DNA of 64,000 nt from Roseibium sp. (lineage in GTDB: Bacteria > Pseudomonadota > Alphaproteobacteria > Rhizobiales > Stappiaceae): assembly GCA_017643215.1 (NCBI GenBank), contig JAEPNV010000004.1, forward strand, positions 62,001 to 126,000. The letters run 5' to 3'. Below are positions 47,972-59,134 of this stretch, piece by piece. The stretch's first letter is position 1, and the number at the start of each line of letters is the position of its first letter. Under the pieces are notes generated by a model. That model had not been told where the DNA came from and did no database searches. It saw only the letters and a list, made by a program, of their open reading frames with translations. A program made the translations under genes and the position numbers.

Positions 47972-50058
47972 CCGAGACCGGCAAAAAAAGGCGGATAGGC
48001 GGGCGGGAGGCGACCGAAGCTGTCATTCCGGGCGACTACGCAATCTCAGTGGGAGACCCACAAACACCGCTGCCTGCGGGATGGCGATGGCGGCTATTGA
48101 CGGATTTAGCGAGACTCGAAAGCGGCCATACGCCCAGCCGAAAACGAGACGACTATTGGGGCGGTGACATCCCTTGGATAGGCATTCGGGACGCGACGGC
48201 CAATCATGGGCGCACAATCTATGCCACGAATGAAAACACAAACGAGCTTGGCATAGCAAACTCAGCGGCACGAGTCTTGCCTGCTGAAACAGTATGCCTC
48301 TCTCGCACGGCTTCCGTTGGCTATGTGATCGTGATGGGTTGCCCGATGGCCACCAGTTAGGATTTCGTAAACTGGATTTGTGGCCCTGACCTAGATTATC
48401 GGTTTCTGAAATATGCACTGATTGCCGAGGGAGCCGCGCTTCTACGCTTTGCGGACGGCAGCGTGCACCAAACCATCTATTTCCCGGAGGTGAAGGCGCT
48501 GCACATAGCGCTGCCAGATCAGCGTGAGCAAGGAGCGATAGCCACCGTCCTCTCCGCCCTCGACGACAAGATCGAGTTGAACCGGCGGATGAATGAAACG
48601 CTGGAGGCTTTGGCGCAGGCGATCTTCAAGGATTGGTTCGTCACCTTCGGCCCCACCCGCCGCAAGATGGACGGCGCAACCGACGCCGTCGCCATCCTCG
48701 GCGGCCTGATCGCCGAACCCGCCAAAGCCGCCCGCCTCGCCGCCCTCTTCCCCGACAGCTTTGGTGAGGATGGCCTGCCAGAGGGGTGGGAAGAAGCGAC
48801 GCTTGACGCAGTCTGTACCGTAAACGACGAAAGCTGGAAGACCAGCAATCACCCTGACAAGGTCACCTACGTTGATCTCTCCAATACAAAATGGGGAGTG
48901 ATCGAAGCCATCAACATCTTGGCATGGAAGGACGCCCCCAGCCGCGCAAGGCGTATCGCTAGACCGGGGGATACGATTGTCGGCACCGTTCGACCCGGAA
49001 ACGGTTCCTACGCCTTCATTTCTGACGAAGGCTACACGGCCAGCACAGGTTTCGCCGTGCTTCGCCCCAAGCTGCCCGAGTATGCGAGTTTCGTCTACAT
49101 CGCATCGACAAGACCGGAAAACATCGAGCGCCTCGCCAATCTCGCAGACAGTCACGGCGGCGCATACCCCGCAGTCAATCCCAATGAGGTGACGAGTACA
49201 AAAATAGCGTTTCCCGGTGAACCTGCATTGCTAGCCTTTGATCTGTTGGCAGGCCCGTTCCGCGATCGGATCGAACACAACAAGCAAGAAAACCGCATCC
49301 TCGCCAACACCCGCGACTACCTCCTACCGAAACTGATGTCCGGCACGGTGCGCGTGCGGGATGCGGAATCCAGAACGGAGGTGGATATCCTAACTTCTGA
49401 GCCTGTCGAAGAGACTAGCGAAACGGTTGTCGCGTTCCCCACCGACTTGCTGGGCGAACCATATCTGACACCGGAACAAGATACCGAGCGTGACGCCGTT
49501 ATGGTCACGTCTATCGTGATGAATTTTCGCGATGGCGACACGGTGGTTGGCAACGTCAAGGTGCAGAAGGGTTGCTATTTCATTCGCCGGCGCATGGGTA
49601 TCTCCGTGCAGACATTTGAGAAACAAGCCGCCGGTCCCTACGACCAGACCCTCAATCATGAGGGCGGTCGCGGCGAAGCCCTCTCCCGAAAATGGATTGG
49701 ACGCTCAAGCCGCGCCACATCATTTGGAAACGTAATCGCTGGCAACGTGCCGGGAGCCAAAGCCCATGAAGCTCAAGCACTCGTCAAACACTATCGCATG
49801 GACGACGCCATCAACTGGGTTACGAAGCATTTCGCGGCCAAGACACGCGATGAATTGGAGTGCTTGGCAACAGTTGACTTCGCCATGCAGAGCTTGCTCG
49901 CCAAGCGCATCGCTGTATCCGTCGAAACGGTGAAAGCTGACATTACAAGCGATCCCGTTTGGAAACTCAAGCTGACCAAGCCGCACTTTAGCGATGACAG
50001 GATTAGCGCCTCAATAGCGTTTCTGGGCAAGCTATTTGATGAGGGCTCTCGACCATGA
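47968..50058 (+). pseudogene. hsdS: Type I RM specificity subunit with in-frame amber codon and extra C-terminal domain
   Basis: The frame begins [18 protein letters not shown] with a first target-recognition domain (PAGWRWRLLTDLARLESGHT, WGGDIPWIGIRD). It meets TAG at 48358-48360, where relatives would have Gln (ATS-stop-DFVNWICG). Without a shift the frame then continues to 50058 through the central conserved helices (IATVLSALDDKIELNRRMNE), the second recognition domain and the distal conserved region. A further 220 residues (from about 49380) are not usual for HsdS; they contain NVKVQKGCYFIRRRMGIS and FEKQAAGPYDQTL, which resemble the KLQK...GPYD pattern of small winged-helix antitoxin-like domains. 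Re-initiation at GTG 48463 or amber suppression could rescue a part; otherwise specificity is lost. Confidence 0.85.
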
Positions 50059-51659
50059 ACCAACTCAAGGAAGCACTCTTACCTTTCCGATCGAGCATGC
50101 CGCGCGCGACGCGGGAGATTGAAATTCTTCGCTTTGTCGGGAGATTTGATGGAGAAGCCGCCTCGGCGCGCAAATGCATATTGGATTGGGTGCAGCGCAA
50201 AGCCGGTACGAATCTACCTGAGCATGCTTGGCAGGGACAAGACTTTGAACTGCCTCATAGCGGTCGAAACGCAGCTGCAATAAACTTGGATGTTGATCAA
50301 ATTTCCCTTTGGGCTTTGCGCCACGAGGACCCAGACAAGAGCATTCCGGGTCGGACATGGACCCACGAGGTGACTATCGGTGGTCGAAAAGGGGACGTGC
50401 CATTTCTTACTGTCCGACAAATCATGACCACCCAGGAAGACAATTATTCAATAGAAGCCGCCGTACCATTCTTTCTGAACAACATCGCACAGAATGGCGG
50501 CCTCTTGGCCAACGAGCAAAAGGCGCTTGGAGACCCATCAGTCCTACAATCAGACGACGAGGCCAAAGTCCTAGGCGACTGGCTGATCGACCCCAATCGC
50601 CAAATCCCGGTCTATATGTTGAGCGTTGCTGACGCATCAAGTGTCAGCAATGAGCCCATTATAGATGCGAAAAAGCTGGCGCGTAACACCCTTGGCTTGG
50701 CTCAGGTGGTTATCGTCCCAGCAATGCTGACATGGTACTTCACCGAGCGATTTGGGAAGGCGCGGGCGACATTTGGCGGTGCCATCAGATCTTATCTTCC
50801 GGGGTTTTCGGACGATTCAGACCCCTACGACCACCGACTTGTATTGTCAGAGCGCTTGCAGAGTGAGGAAGAAAAGCAGCGGTGCTCTCGATGGTTACGA
50901 AATCTGGCTGCGCTTCAGAGTCGCCGCAGAACGACTTTGGGCAAAGACGTCATACCCTATCTTCAAGTCAAGAGCGCCATAGCAAATCGCCAAGTTGAAC
51001 GCGCAGAGCAAACAGACGTCGCGGAAACAGCGCAGGTACGCGCGCTTAGGGCAAAAGTTTCCGTCCTTGAAGAGCAAGTCAAAAGCTTGGAAAACGAGAG
51101 CACCTACTACGTTGAGGAGTATGAACTCGCGGTCCAAAGGGCAGAGGAATCAGAACATCAGAACCGCAGTCTTGCCTACCGCATTCAGTCGCTAGAACAT
51201 AAGACTGACACGACGGCGGTTGAATTAACGCACAAACGGGAACTCCCTGTTGATTGGGCAACACTTATCGAGTGGTGCGAAAAACAGTTTGCGGGAAAGC
51301 TTGTTCTGACTTCCGTCGCGAGGCGAGGCCTGAAGCGACCAGAATTCGAAAGTGTTGAACTTGTGGCAAAGAGCCTTGAGTGGCTGGCTACTGAAGCTCG
51401 CGACAGTTTCAGAGGTGCATCGAAACTCATACTTCGCGATTGTCGGATTATGGACGGCGTTCTCAACGCCCCATGTGGAGGTGATACCTACGAATTCGAT
51501 TGGAGCGGTCGACGAATTGCCGCTGATTGGCATGTAAAGTCTGGTGGTAACACGAGAGACCCAAAGCGTTGCCTTAGAATATACTATGCATGGGATGATG
51601 TGACATCTCAGATTATTGTATCCGATGCGCCTGCTCACAAGAGAACAGCCGCCACATGA
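50055..51659 (+). CDS. Unknown coiled-coil protein inside the type I RM operon
   Basis: This 534-residue protein is not recognised. The N-terminal third contains [20 protein letters not shown] and [20 protein letters not shown], a compact alpha/beta style. The middle has a strong coiled coil (about residues 315-395, [20 protein letters not shown]). The last 130 residues form a separate domain ending in [20 protein letters not shown], a shape seen in small RelE-like or effector modules. Its ATG overlaps the hsdS stop (ATGA) and its end overlaps the hsdR start, so it is a coupled member of the operon. It may be an accessory or fail-safe defence effector. Confidence 0.75.
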   Translation: MNQLKEALLPFRSSMPRATREIEILRFVGRFDGEAASARKCILDWVQRKAGTNLPEHAWQGQDFELPHSGRNAAAINLDVDQISLWALRHEDPDKSIPGRTWTHEVTIGGRKGDVPFLTVRQIMTTQEDNYSIEAAVPFFLNNIAQNGGLLANEQKALGDPSVLQSDDEAKVLGDWLIDPNRQIPVYMLSVADASSVSNEPIIDAKKLARNTLGLAQVVIVPAMLTWYFTERFGKARATFGGAIRSYLPGFSDDSDPYDHRLVLSERLQSEEEKQRCSRWLRNLAALQSRRRTTLGKDVIPYLQVKSAIANRQVERAEQTDVAETAQVRALRAKVSVLEEQVKSLENESTYYVEEYELAVQRAEESEHQNRSLAYRIQSLEHKTDTTAVELTHKRELPVDWATLIEWCEKQFAGKLVLTSVARRGLKRPEFESVELVAKSLEWLATEARDSFRGASKLILRDCRIMDGVLNAPCGGDTYEFDWSGRRIAADWHVKSGGNTRDPKRCLRIYYAWDDVTSQIIVSDAPAHKRTAAT

Positions 51660-54600
51660 ACGGCTTCTCCGAAGACACCGTCGAACTGGCCGGCATCGAA
51701 ACGCTGAAATCCCTTGGCTGGATGTATATGCACGGCAGTGTGATTGCGCCCGATGGCGCATCGCCTCAGCGTCCGTCTTACTCGGACGCGGTACTGGTGA
51801 AGCGGCTCGAAATGTGGGTGGAGCGCATCAATCCGGGCATTCCCGAAGAGGTCCGTGCCGAAGCCATCCGACAGATTCTGACGAGTCAAACTCATGACGC
51901 GGTCGAAGAAAACCGGCGCATCCATTCACTCATCACCGAGGGTGTGACGGTCGAATACCGATCTGGCGACCGCATCGTCGGCGAAAAGGTATGGCTCATC
52001 GACTTCGAAAACGTCGACGCCAATGACTGGATGATCGTCAACCAGTTCACGCTGATCGAGGGGCAGAAGAACCGGCGTCCTGACATTGTCCTATTCGTCA
52101 ACGGCCTGCCTCTTGCGGTGCTTGAGCTGAAGAATCCCGGAGATGTCAACGCCACCCTGACAGGAGCGTTCAACCAGATCGAGACCTACAAGCGCGACAT
52201 CCCGTCGTTGTTTCGCACAAATGCGGTGCTGGTGACATCTGACGGAATTAAAGCTCGCATCGGATCATTGACCGCGCAGGAAGAGCGCTACATGCCGTGG
52301 CGCACAGTGGACGGCGACGACTATGCGCCACCCGGCACGCCCGAACTCGACACGCTTTTGCAGGGTGTCTTCCAACAGGAGCGCTTCCTGAAACTCATCC
52401 GCGATTTCACCGTCTTTGGAGATCGTGGAGATGGCCCATTCAAGATAATTGCGGGCTACCATCAGTTTCACGGTGCGCAGAAGGCCGTACAGGAAGCGAT
52501 CGACGCCTCCAGTCCAGAAGGTGATCGCAAGATCGGCGTGATCTGGCACACGCAAGGCTCTGGCAAGAGCTTCCTCATGGCTTTCTTCGCTGGTCTAGCC
52601 GTTCGCTCTACGGAGTTGCAGAACCCAACGCTGGTTATCCTGACCGACCGGAATGATCTGGATGATCAGCTTTTCGGAACCTTCAACGTTTGCCGCGACT
52701 TGATCCGCCAGAAGCCGGAGCAGGCCGAAAACCGCGATGACCTCAAGCGGCTCTTGGAACGGTCAGCCGGGGGCGTGATCTTCACAACCGTTCAGAAATT
52801 CCTGCCCGCAGGCTCGGAAGAGAACTTCCCGCTTCTGACCGACCGGCGGAACGTAATCGTGATCGCTGATGAAGCGCATCGCACCCAGTACGGTCTAGAT
52901 GCCAAGCTCGATACGAAGACGGGCATTCGGCGCTATGGATATGCTTACTACATCCGCCAAGCCCTGCCGAACGCGTCATTCATTGGCTTCACGGGCACAC
53001 CTGTGGAAGGCGCGGACCGCAACACGCCTGCGATCTTTGGCGACTACATTGACATCTATGACATTTCCCGCGCGGTCGACGACGGGGCAACCGTCCCAAT
53101 CTATTACGAAAGCCGTTTAGCCCGCATCGAGCTGGACGAGGATGAGAAGCCGAAAGTCGATGCCGAAGTGGAAGCGCTGGTTGAAGATGACACCCTGACC
53201 GAAGCTGAGAAATTCAAGGCGAAATGGGCAACCGTGGAGGCTCTAGTCGGTGCGGAAAAACGGCTCAGAATTGTTGCGGCTGATCTTGTCGAACATCTGG
53301 AAGCACGCCTGAAGGCATTGGACGGAAAAGCTATGGCCGTGTGTATGAGCAGGCGCATTTGTGTCGAGCTATACGATGAAATCATCAAGCTGCGGCCGGA
53401 ATGGCATTCCGAAGATGACGCCACCGGTGCCGTGAAAGTCGTCATGACCGGCGCCGCGTCGGACCCATTGAACTGGCAACAGCACATCGGGAACAAGCGT
53501 CGGCGTGATCTGATTGCAAAGCGTGCAAGAGACCCGGACGACCCGCTCAAACTGGTGATTGTTCGCGACATGTGGCTGACGGGCTTCGACGCTCCATCCA
53601 TGAACACGATGTATATTGACAAACCCGGCGGCTTGATCGTTGACTATATCGGCATCCTTCAGAATCTGAAAAACGCCCTCAAAGACTACAGCCCCAACGA
53701 CCAAAACAAGACAGGTATCCCCGAAGACGAAGCTGTCGCCGTCATGCTTGAGACGTTCCAGCGGGTAAAGTCTGTCTTCCATGGGCATGACTATGATGCC
53801 GGCTTGGCGGGTACGCCTCAAGAGCGACTTCACGCACTCGCTGGCGCAATTGACTGGGTGCTCAAATGGCAAGAAGTTGAAGCAGGAAAGGCTCCGAATG
53901 ACGAAATCCGAAAGCAGGCACACCGGGCCTACCAAGATTTGGTTCTTTCGCTGACCAAAGCCTACGCCTTGGCTTCTTCAAGTGACGAAGCTGCCGCTAT
54001 TCGCGATGAGGTCGGCTTCTTCCAGACAGTGCGAGCGGCTATTGCGAAAACGACAGCCAAAGGGGCTATCTCTGGAACTGAGCGCGCTTTCGCTGTTCAG
54101 CAACTTATCAACCGCGCGGTCGCATCCACTGAAATCATCGACGTCCTACGTGCCGCTGGTATTGAAAGCCCAGACATTTCCATCCTGTCCGATGACTTTC
54201 TCGCAGAACTGCAAGGAATGGAACGCAAGAACCTAGCACTCGAAGCCCTAAAAAAGCTCTTGAACGGCGAAGTTCAGAGCCGCCTTCAAACGAACGTCGT
54301 CGAAAGCCGTGCGTTCTCGAAGCGTTTGGAAGATGCGGTTGCTCGGTATCATTCCAACGCCATCTCAGCGGTTGAAATGATCAACGAATTGATCGCCCTC
54401 GCAAAGGATTTGCAAGCCGCACGAAGGCGTGGGGAAGAGACCGGACTTTCAGGTGAAGAAGTCGCGTTCTACGATGCCTTGGCCCAAAATGAGAGCGCCA
54501 TCGAGGTTCTGGGCGATGAAAAGCTACGGCTGATCGCACATGAACTCTTGGAGCAACTTCGGCAGAACGCAACGGTCGACTGGCACAAGCGCGAAAGCGC

Positions 54601-54727
54601 TCGGGCTAGAATGCGCGTGCTCGTCAAGCGCATCCTAAAGAAGTACGGCTATCCCCCTGACCTCTCGGAGGAGGCGGTGAAACTGGTGCTAGAACAGGCC
54701 GAAGCCCTTTTGCGGCAGACAGGATGA
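51656..54727 (+). CDS. hsdR: Type I restriction endonuclease subunit R lacking helicase motif VI
   Basis: The 1023-residue protein has a PD-(D/E)xK nuclease (Asp143, Glu157 and Lys159 in [18 protein letters not shown]), Walker A GSGKS (301-305), DEAH (405-408), FTGTP, and motif V in [11 protein letters not shown]. Directly after this, family members normally have MYxDKP, a segment with QAIARVNR (motif VI), a second DKP and GGLVVDYIG. Here the text runs [15 protein letters not shown] (653-667), so about 22 residues including motif VI are missing, as if deleted between the two DKP repeats. The frame stays open. ATP-driven translocation, and therefore restriction, should be lost. Confidence 0.9.
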   Translation: MNGFSEDTVELAGIETLKSLGWMYMHGSVIAPDGASPQRPSYSDAVLVKRLEMWVERINPGIPEEVRAEAIRQILTSQTHDAVEENRRIHSLITEGVTVEYRSGDRIVGEKVWLIDFENVDANDWMIVNQFTLIEGQKNRRPDIVLFVNGLPLAVLELKNPGDVNATLTGAFNQIETYKRDIPSLFRTNAVLVTSDGIKARIGSLTAQEERYMPWRTVDGDDYAPPGTPELDTLLQGVFQQERFLKLIRDFTVFGDRGDGPFKIIAGYHQFHGAQKAVQEAIDASSPEGDRKIGVIWHTQGSGKSFLMAFFAGLAVRSTELQNPTLVILTDRNDLDDQLFGTFNVCRDLIRQKPEQAENRDDLKRLLERSAGGVIFTTVQKFLPAGSEENFPLLTDRRNVIVIADEAHRTQYGLDAKLDTKTGIRRYGYAYYIRQALPNASFIGFTGTPVEGADRNTPAIFGDYIDIYDISRAVDDGATVPIYYESRLARIELDEDEKPKVDAEVEALVEDDTLTEAEKFKAKWATVEALVGAEKRLRIVAADLVEHLEARLKALDGKAMAVCMSRRICVELYDEIIKLRPEWHSEDDATGAVKVVMTGAASDPLNWQQHIGNKRRRDLIAKRARDPDDPLKLVIVRDMWLTGFDAPSMNTMYIDKPGGLIVDYIGILQNLKNALKDYSPNDQNKTGIPEDEAVAVMLETFQRVKSVFHGHDYDAGLAGTPQERLHALAGAIDWVLKWQEVEAGKAPNDEIRKQAHRAYQDLVLSLTKAYALASSSDEAAAIRDEVGFFQTVRAAIAKTTAKGAISGTERAFAVQQLINRAVASTEIIDVLRAAGIESPDISILSDDFLAELQGMERKNLALEALKKLLNGEVQSRLQTNVVESRAFSKRLEDAVARYHSNAISAVEMINELIALAKDLQAARRRGEETGLSGEEVAFYDALAQNESAIEVLGDEKLRLIAHELLEQLRQNATVDWHKRESARARMRVLVKRILKKYGYPPDLSEEAVKLVLEQAEALLRQTG

Positions 54728-54910
54728 GGTATCTTGCTCCAACCCACCAAGGAAAGCGCCGTTTGCTCCCCTCGGTTCCGCCTTCCATCGCTTTGTGCGA
54801 AGGCGGCTCCGAGGAAAACAAGCTCTCTTAGGTATCTATCTCTAACTTACTATTGGGGGAGCAGAGCGCGCGCCAGAGGTGGCGCGAATTGACCCGGATT
54901 TACCCTCGCC

Positions 54911-54932
54911 GTGCTTCCTATGTGCTTCCTGT
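54911..54932 (+). repeat. 11-bp tandem repeat near the right end of island 1
   Basis: GTGCTTCCTAT and GTGCTTCCTGT repeat the motif found before integrase 1 with a single A-to-T change in each unit. Its place just inside the right att site fits a second integrase arm site. Confidence 0.55.
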
Positions 54933-54976
54933 GGGAAAAGGCCAAAGGGCAAAATCATCTAAGCCATTGAAATTTA

Positions 54977-55022
54977 TGGCGCACCCGAGAGGATTCGAAC
55001 CTCTGACCTCTGCCTTCGGAGG
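54977..55022 (-). other. tRNA-Arg(CCG)-like 3' fragment, attachment site between the islands
   Basis: On the minus strand it holds the CTCCGAA anticodon loop, the T-arm GGTTCGAATCC and the 3' end with CCA. It differs from the fragment at 42182-42227 at five positions. Two of these differences (C to G and G to C in the T-stem) compensate each other, so each fragment comes from a functional tRNA sequence. The 5' half is missing here too. Confidence 0.8.
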
Positions 55023-55150
55023 CGCTACCGATACCTTTCCTAAGTGCACGATAGAGCGCGACGGGGCACGATAACCGACTGATCTGCATTGCCTTTTCAG
55101 ATCGCCACTCCGAAGCTTCTATCCAGAAACAGGTCGCAGCTTTCGTCCGA

Positions 55151-55172
55151 CTGCTTACGTAGTGCTTACGTG
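55151..55172 (+). repeat. 11-bp tandem repeat before integrase 2
   Basis: CTGCTTACGTA and GTGCTTACGTG stand head to tail 41 bp before the integrase ATG. They have the same period and position as the repeat before integrase 1 but a different core, which fits a second integrase specificity. Confidence 0.5.
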
Positions 55173-55213
55173 AGAAGCAAGGTTGAGGGCCGATCGGAAA
55201 GGTCCGCCTTCAG

Positions 55214-56530
55214 ATGGCAAAGCTCACCAAACGCTTCGTCGACACGGTTGAAATCCGCGACAAGGACTACGTCGTCTGGGACGACGATCTGCCAGGCTTC
55301 GGTTTGCGAGTCTTCGCTTCGGGCAAGCGCAGCTACGTCATTCAATATCGTGCGGCCGGCCGTTCACGTCGCTACGCGATCGGCCTTCACGGAGTCTGGA
55401 CGGCAGAGACCGCGCGTAAGGAAGCGATGGCGCAACTCGGAAAGGTTGCCCGCGGAGAGAACCCCGCCGAAGAGCGCCAGCTCGATCGCAACGCGATGAC
55501 CGTGAAGGAGTTGGCCGAACAATACGTGGAGGCCATGAAAGCCGGGCTGATCATGGGGAAAGGCGGGCGTCCGAAGCGACCGTCAACGATCTACACAAAC
55601 ATCGGCGCGTTGAACGGTCACATCATACCGCTCATCGGGCAGCGCCGGGTCCAGGATCTGACGAAGGCCGATGTAACAAGGATGATGAACGATGTGATCG
55701 CCGGGAAGACGGCCGCCGTTCGGAAGACAGGTAAAAAGCGCGGCGTCTCCGTCCTGCGCGGCGGCCGTGGGACGGCGAGCAAATGTGTCGGCCTCACTGG
55801 ATCGATGCTCACCTATGCCATCAGCATGGGGATCATCGAGCACAACGTCGCCCATGGAATACGAAAGCCGAAGGATCAGGTAAGGGATCGGCGTCTGAGC
55901 GAGGACGAATATCGCTTACTCGGCAAGATGCTCCGCGAGGCAAGCGAAGACACCGAACTCACGCCGACCATCGCCATCACACGGTTGCTCGCGCTCACCG
56001 GCTGCCGACGGGGTGAAATACTCGGTCTTAAGTGGAGCGAAGTCGATTTTGAGAACAGCTGTCTGCGCCTTGCGGATTCAAAGGAAGGCGCCTCGACAAG
56101 ACCGGTTGGCCTACAGGTCATCGAACTGCTCGAAGAGCGGCGCAAGTCAGTAGAGGGTGAGTTCGTGTTTCCGGGCGTTCGTGGATCGAAGACTTTCGGA
56201 AGCTTCCCCAATCAGTGGAGCAGGATATTCGATGGCGACAAGCTTCCTGACTTCACGGCCCACATCCTTCGACACAGCTTTGCCAGCACCGCGAACGATC
56301 TGGGCTTCACGGAGAGTACGATCGCAGCGCTTGTCGGGCATTCCTCCGGATCGATCACGAGCAAGTACATTCACTCGCTCGACAGCGTTCTGATCATGGC
56401 GGCGGACACGGTGTCCGGGTACATCCAAGGACTTTTGGCGGGAGTCGAATTCAAACGAACGGCTTACGCTCTGGACCGGACCGCTCGTCGGGAAGCCCTT
56501 TCACGCTTTATCGCGCAGTCCAGCGCTTAA
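55214..56530 (+). CDS. Tyrosine integrase of island 2
   Basis: The 438-residue recombinase has a DUF4102-type arm-binding domain (DDLPGFGLRVFASGKRSYVI), a core-binding domain and a catalytic domain with Arg in TGCRRGEILGLKW, His-x-x-Arg in HILRHSFASTAN and Tyr in SKYIHSLDSV. It is distinct from integrase 1 although both sit at tRNA-Arg-like att fragments. All active-site residues are present. Confidence 0.92.
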   Translation: MAKLTKRFVDTVEIRDKDYVVWDDDLPGFGLRVFASGKRSYVIQYRAAGRSRRYAIGLHGVWTAETARKEAMAQLGKVARGENPAEERQLDRNAMTVKELAEQYVEAMKAGLIMGKGGRPKRPSTIYTNIGALNGHIIPLIGQRRVQDLTKADVTRMMNDVIAGKTAAVRKTGKKRGVSVLRGGRGTASKCVGLTGSMLTYAISMGIIEHNVAHGIRKPKDQVRDRRLSEDEYRLLGKMLREASEDTELTPTIAITRLLALTGCRRGEILGLKWSEVDFENSCLRLADSKEGASTRPVGLQVIELLEERRKSVEGEFVFPGVRGSKTFGSFPNQWSRIFDGDKLPDFTAHILRHSFASTANDLGFTESTIAALVGHSSGSITSKYIHSLDSVLIMAADTVSGYIQGLLAGVEFKRTAYALDRTARREALSRFIAQSSA

Positions 56531-56681
56531 GCTCCCAACGGCGGCCCAACTGTTGTCGGCAGCAGACTATTCTCCAACGAGCAGCCTTCTCATCACACAT
56601 CATATGGCGTCCGTCGAAGGCGCAACTTCTGTGCCGAACATGCTCACTTCGAGAGGGTGCGAACGGCAATGTCCAAAGAGG

Positions 56682-56921
56682 TCATACTGGCGGTTCAGCC
56701 AGACTGAGCTTAAACTGCTCTAGTTGCTTCTCGGCAAGTTCCAGAATGTCTGCCGCACACTCTCCGCAATAAGACTTTTCAGCATTGTACGTGCCGCCCT
56801 TGATGACAAGACACCGCTCACCCTTAGGGATCGAATGTTTGCCTGGATTGCGCGTGCATTTTCTCTTCTTGCCCGCGATCTGAACCGAAACATGTCCAAG
56901 TATTTCACGTGTCTTTGGCAT
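56682..56921 (-). CDS. Small four-cysteine protein after the helicase gene
   Basis: The 79-residue protein has Cys at KCTRN, GERCLVIKGG and YCGECAADIL, a pattern that fits a zinc-ribbon. Its start overlaps the end of the helicase gene by 17 bp, so the two are coupled. It is probably an accessory protein of the helicase; the exact function is unknown. Confidence 0.65.
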   Translation of the reverse strand: MPKTREILGHVSVQIAGKKRKCTRNPGKHSIPKGERCLVIKGGTYNAEKSYCGECAADILELAEKQLEQFKLSLAEPPV

Positions 56922-58974
56922 CTTGACCCATCTGCGATCTGATCTCTTCGCAGACCTGATCTCCTATCTCATCCAGCGCGACGTAGGCGTCTTCGGCCTG
57001 ATCGGCACTAATGGTGCTGCGCTGTTTGCTCGTTATTCCAATGTGTTGGTTCACTCTTCGATTCATTAACTCGATCATGGCGTCGCGGTTCGATTGACCC
57101 CGAACCGACTTCACATACTTTCCAACATCCCTGCCGGCCGCGCCGAACCCAAGGTCAGACAAGACCCGGTTAGCGACGGATCGCGTCCGTTCGTTCAGGC
57201 GTTTTCGAGCCTGCACTCTCCTCTGCTGCGGTTGAACGGGGAGCGGTTCAGCACTGGGCTCCGAGGCTTCAGGTTGGTTCTGCTCAAGCCGCTGCCGCAG
57301 CTCGTCTTTCGAGAGCAGTTGACCAAGTTTGATCCCTCCGCCGATCTCACGCTGCAAGAACTCGTCCAACACGCGATCATCATTGAGATCAAGGAAAGAC
57401 TTGCCAATGAATTCACCGATGATTTCGTTGTCGACGATCATGCCCTCGTCAAAGCGTCGAGCTCTGGGTTCACCACTGCCATCGCCGTCAAAGGAGTCCG
57501 CCGCGATCCACTCCCGGATCATCCTTTGATCGTCAAAGTCCAGCTCGCGGAAGTCGTCCCAGTGTTCATCGTTGCTGAGGCCAACATGCGAGACGATGTA
57601 CGCGTGATTGTCCTCGTGATCTGGCTTCGCTTCGTGCACAACCCGCATCACCCGCCCGACAAATTGGATGTACGGCGAGAGGCTTCTGAATGGACGAAAG
57701 ATTGCCGCAACGCTGAGCGGTGGATGGTCAAAGCCCTCGCCCAACATTTGAACCTGAACAATGCAGTCCAAGCGCCCAGACCGAAGCGCATCGATGATGC
57801 CCTCCCGGCGGTCCTTGTCCATCTCGCCATAGATTTCTTGGGCGGCATAGCCACGCTCTTCATACAGTGAGCGTACTTGTCGCGCATGATCGACGGAGCA
57901 GGCCACGGCAATGAGTTGGTGCCGGAAGCCGGTCCGATCTCGCATCTCCTCAAGATATTTGAGACTGGCATCGACGATGTGTCGATTGCACTCAGGCGCG
58001 AGCGCCACCCCCTTCCGGAACCACGCCTCCTCGCGAAGCTGCATGACTTCTTCAAGCGTGTGGCGGACAGTATCGTCGCGGAAGGTGAAGTATAGCTCTT
58101 CCGGAGCTACATTCCGGGAGTGGATTTGCTTAATATATCCATTCACCATCGCGCGAGTGAATGGATAGCGATAGATCACCGCTCCGTTGGGCCGCACACC
58201 GTCTGAGCGGAAGGGTGTGGCCGTTAGGCTGATCACCTTGGCCTTGGGAAATCGCTCAAATACCTTCGTCCAGCTAGGTGCCACATTGTGATGGCCCTCA
58301 TCTACCAAAATCATATCAAAGTAGTCGGGTGGAAACTGGGGCAGCCACCGATCAGCAGAACTTGCAAGCTGCTGAATGTTGGTGACCACGAAGTGGCTCG
58401 CGTTGCAGTCATGCAAGTTTGCGTCAACGCCATCTAGCACCGCGCGGTAAGGGCCAGAACTGAAGTCGTGAATTGCGCCTGTCCTGCGCCAGAAGTTCTT
58501 GGGATTGGAAAAGTCCAGCGCGTCGGCGACCCCTGTACGGATGGTGAGATTCGGCGTGATAATCAGAACCCGACCCTTCGCAATACCTAGCGGCAGCGTG
58601 GCCATGACGCCCGTCTTCCCGCAGCCGACGGGAATCTGAAGGATGGCAGGTTCGTCCGACTTCGCAAAATGCTGTCGCACCGCGCGATGAGCATCACGCT
58701 GCGGCTCCCTCAGCTTCTCATTTGCCTCAACATCCGAAGTCAGGAACTGGAACAGGTGGTCTTGATCCGCGGTTTGCATTTGGGCTCGGCGGTACTCAAG
58801 CCGAAAGGGCTCAAGGTCAGCCCGTTTGTAGAACCGATAGCCGCTCGACGGATGACGCACGGGTTTCAGCTTTCCCGATGCGTCCCAGCGCCTAAGCGTC
58901 TGAGCTGACACGCCGATGTACTCGGCAGCGTCCTTGAGCGGCAGGAAGTCTCGGTCAGGCGATTCATCACTCAT
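56905..58974 (-). CDS. SF2 DEAD/DEAH-like helicase with N-terminal MerR-type HTH
   Basis: The roughly 689-residue protein starts with a MerR-type DNA-binding domain (LKDAAEYIGVSAQTLRRWDA, SGYRFYKRADLEPFR). A superfamily 2 helicase follows with Walker A IPVGCGKTGVM, a DEGH box (ILVDEGHHNVAP), motif III SLTATPFRSDG, motif V GEGFDHPPLSVAA and motif VI QFVGRVMRVVH. The C-terminal 200 residues are charged and of unknown fold. I use ATG 58974, with AAGG eight bases before; a TTG 12 codons earlier is less likely. A fused sequence-specific HTH on a helicase suggests that it targets a defined DNA site or regulates its own promoter. Confidence 0.82.
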   Translation of the reverse strand: MSDESPDRDFLPLKDAAEYIGVSAQTLRRWDASGKLKPVRHPSSGYRFYKRADLEPFRLEYRRAQMQTADQDHLFQFLTSDVEANEKLREPQRDAHRAVRQHFAKSDEPAILQIPVGCGKTGVMATLPLGIAKGRVLIITPNLTIRTGVADALDFSNPKNFWRRTGAIHDFSSGPYRAVLDGVDANLHDCNASHFVVTNIQQLASSADRWLPQFPPDYFDMILVDEGHHNVAPSWTKVFERFPKAKVISLTATPFRSDGVRPNGAVIYRYPFTRAMVNGYIKQIHSRNVAPEELYFTFRDDTVRHTLEEVMQLREEAWFRKGVALAPECNRHIVDASLKYLEEMRDRTGFRHQLIAVACSVDHARQVRSLYEERGYAAQEIYGEMDKDRREGIIDALRSGRLDCIVQVQMLGEGFDHPPLSVAAIFRPFRSLSPYIQFVGRVMRVVHEAKPDHEDNHAYIVSHVGLSNDEHWDDFRELDFDDQRMIREWIAADSFDGDGSGEPRARRFDEGMIVDNEIIGEFIGKSFLDLNDDRVLDEFLQREIGGGIKLGQLLSKDELRQRLEQNQPEASEPSAEPLPVQPQQRRVQARKRLNERTRSVANRVLSDLGFGAAGRDVGKYVKSVRGQSNRDAMIELMNRRVNQHIGITSKQRSTISADQAEDAYVALDEIGDQVCEEIRSQMGQDAKDT

Positions 58975-58977
58975 GAA

Positions 58978-59014
58978 CAACCTTATACAAGATTGAACAT
59001 TGTTGATCAACCTT
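58978..59014. promoter_or_regulatory. Possible operator before the MerR-helicase gene
   Basis: The region directly before the start holds a 10-bp palindrome GTTGATCAAC (59002-59011) and two CAACCTT copies (58978-58984 and 59008-59014) spaced 30 bp apart. The fused MerR-type domain could bind here. Confidence 0.35.
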
Positions 59015-59134
59015 CGGCATCGGGATGGTTTGCCGTCGGCGCAGAAATGGGAATGGTCAGCCAGACTCCTAGCGACGAGCGCAATTACTCAATCGATCAC
59101 TCAGTCAATGACTTATAAGTGTTTTCGTCCGCGA

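Larger units (their letters stand above)
54728..55213. other. Junction between island 1 and island 2
   Basis: This 486-bp region has no gene. It holds the 11-bp tandem repeat at 54911-54932, the tRNA-Arg-like fragment at 54977-55022, and the repeat before integrase 2 at 55151-55172. It therefore marks the right end of island 1 and the left end of island 2. Confidence 0.7.
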
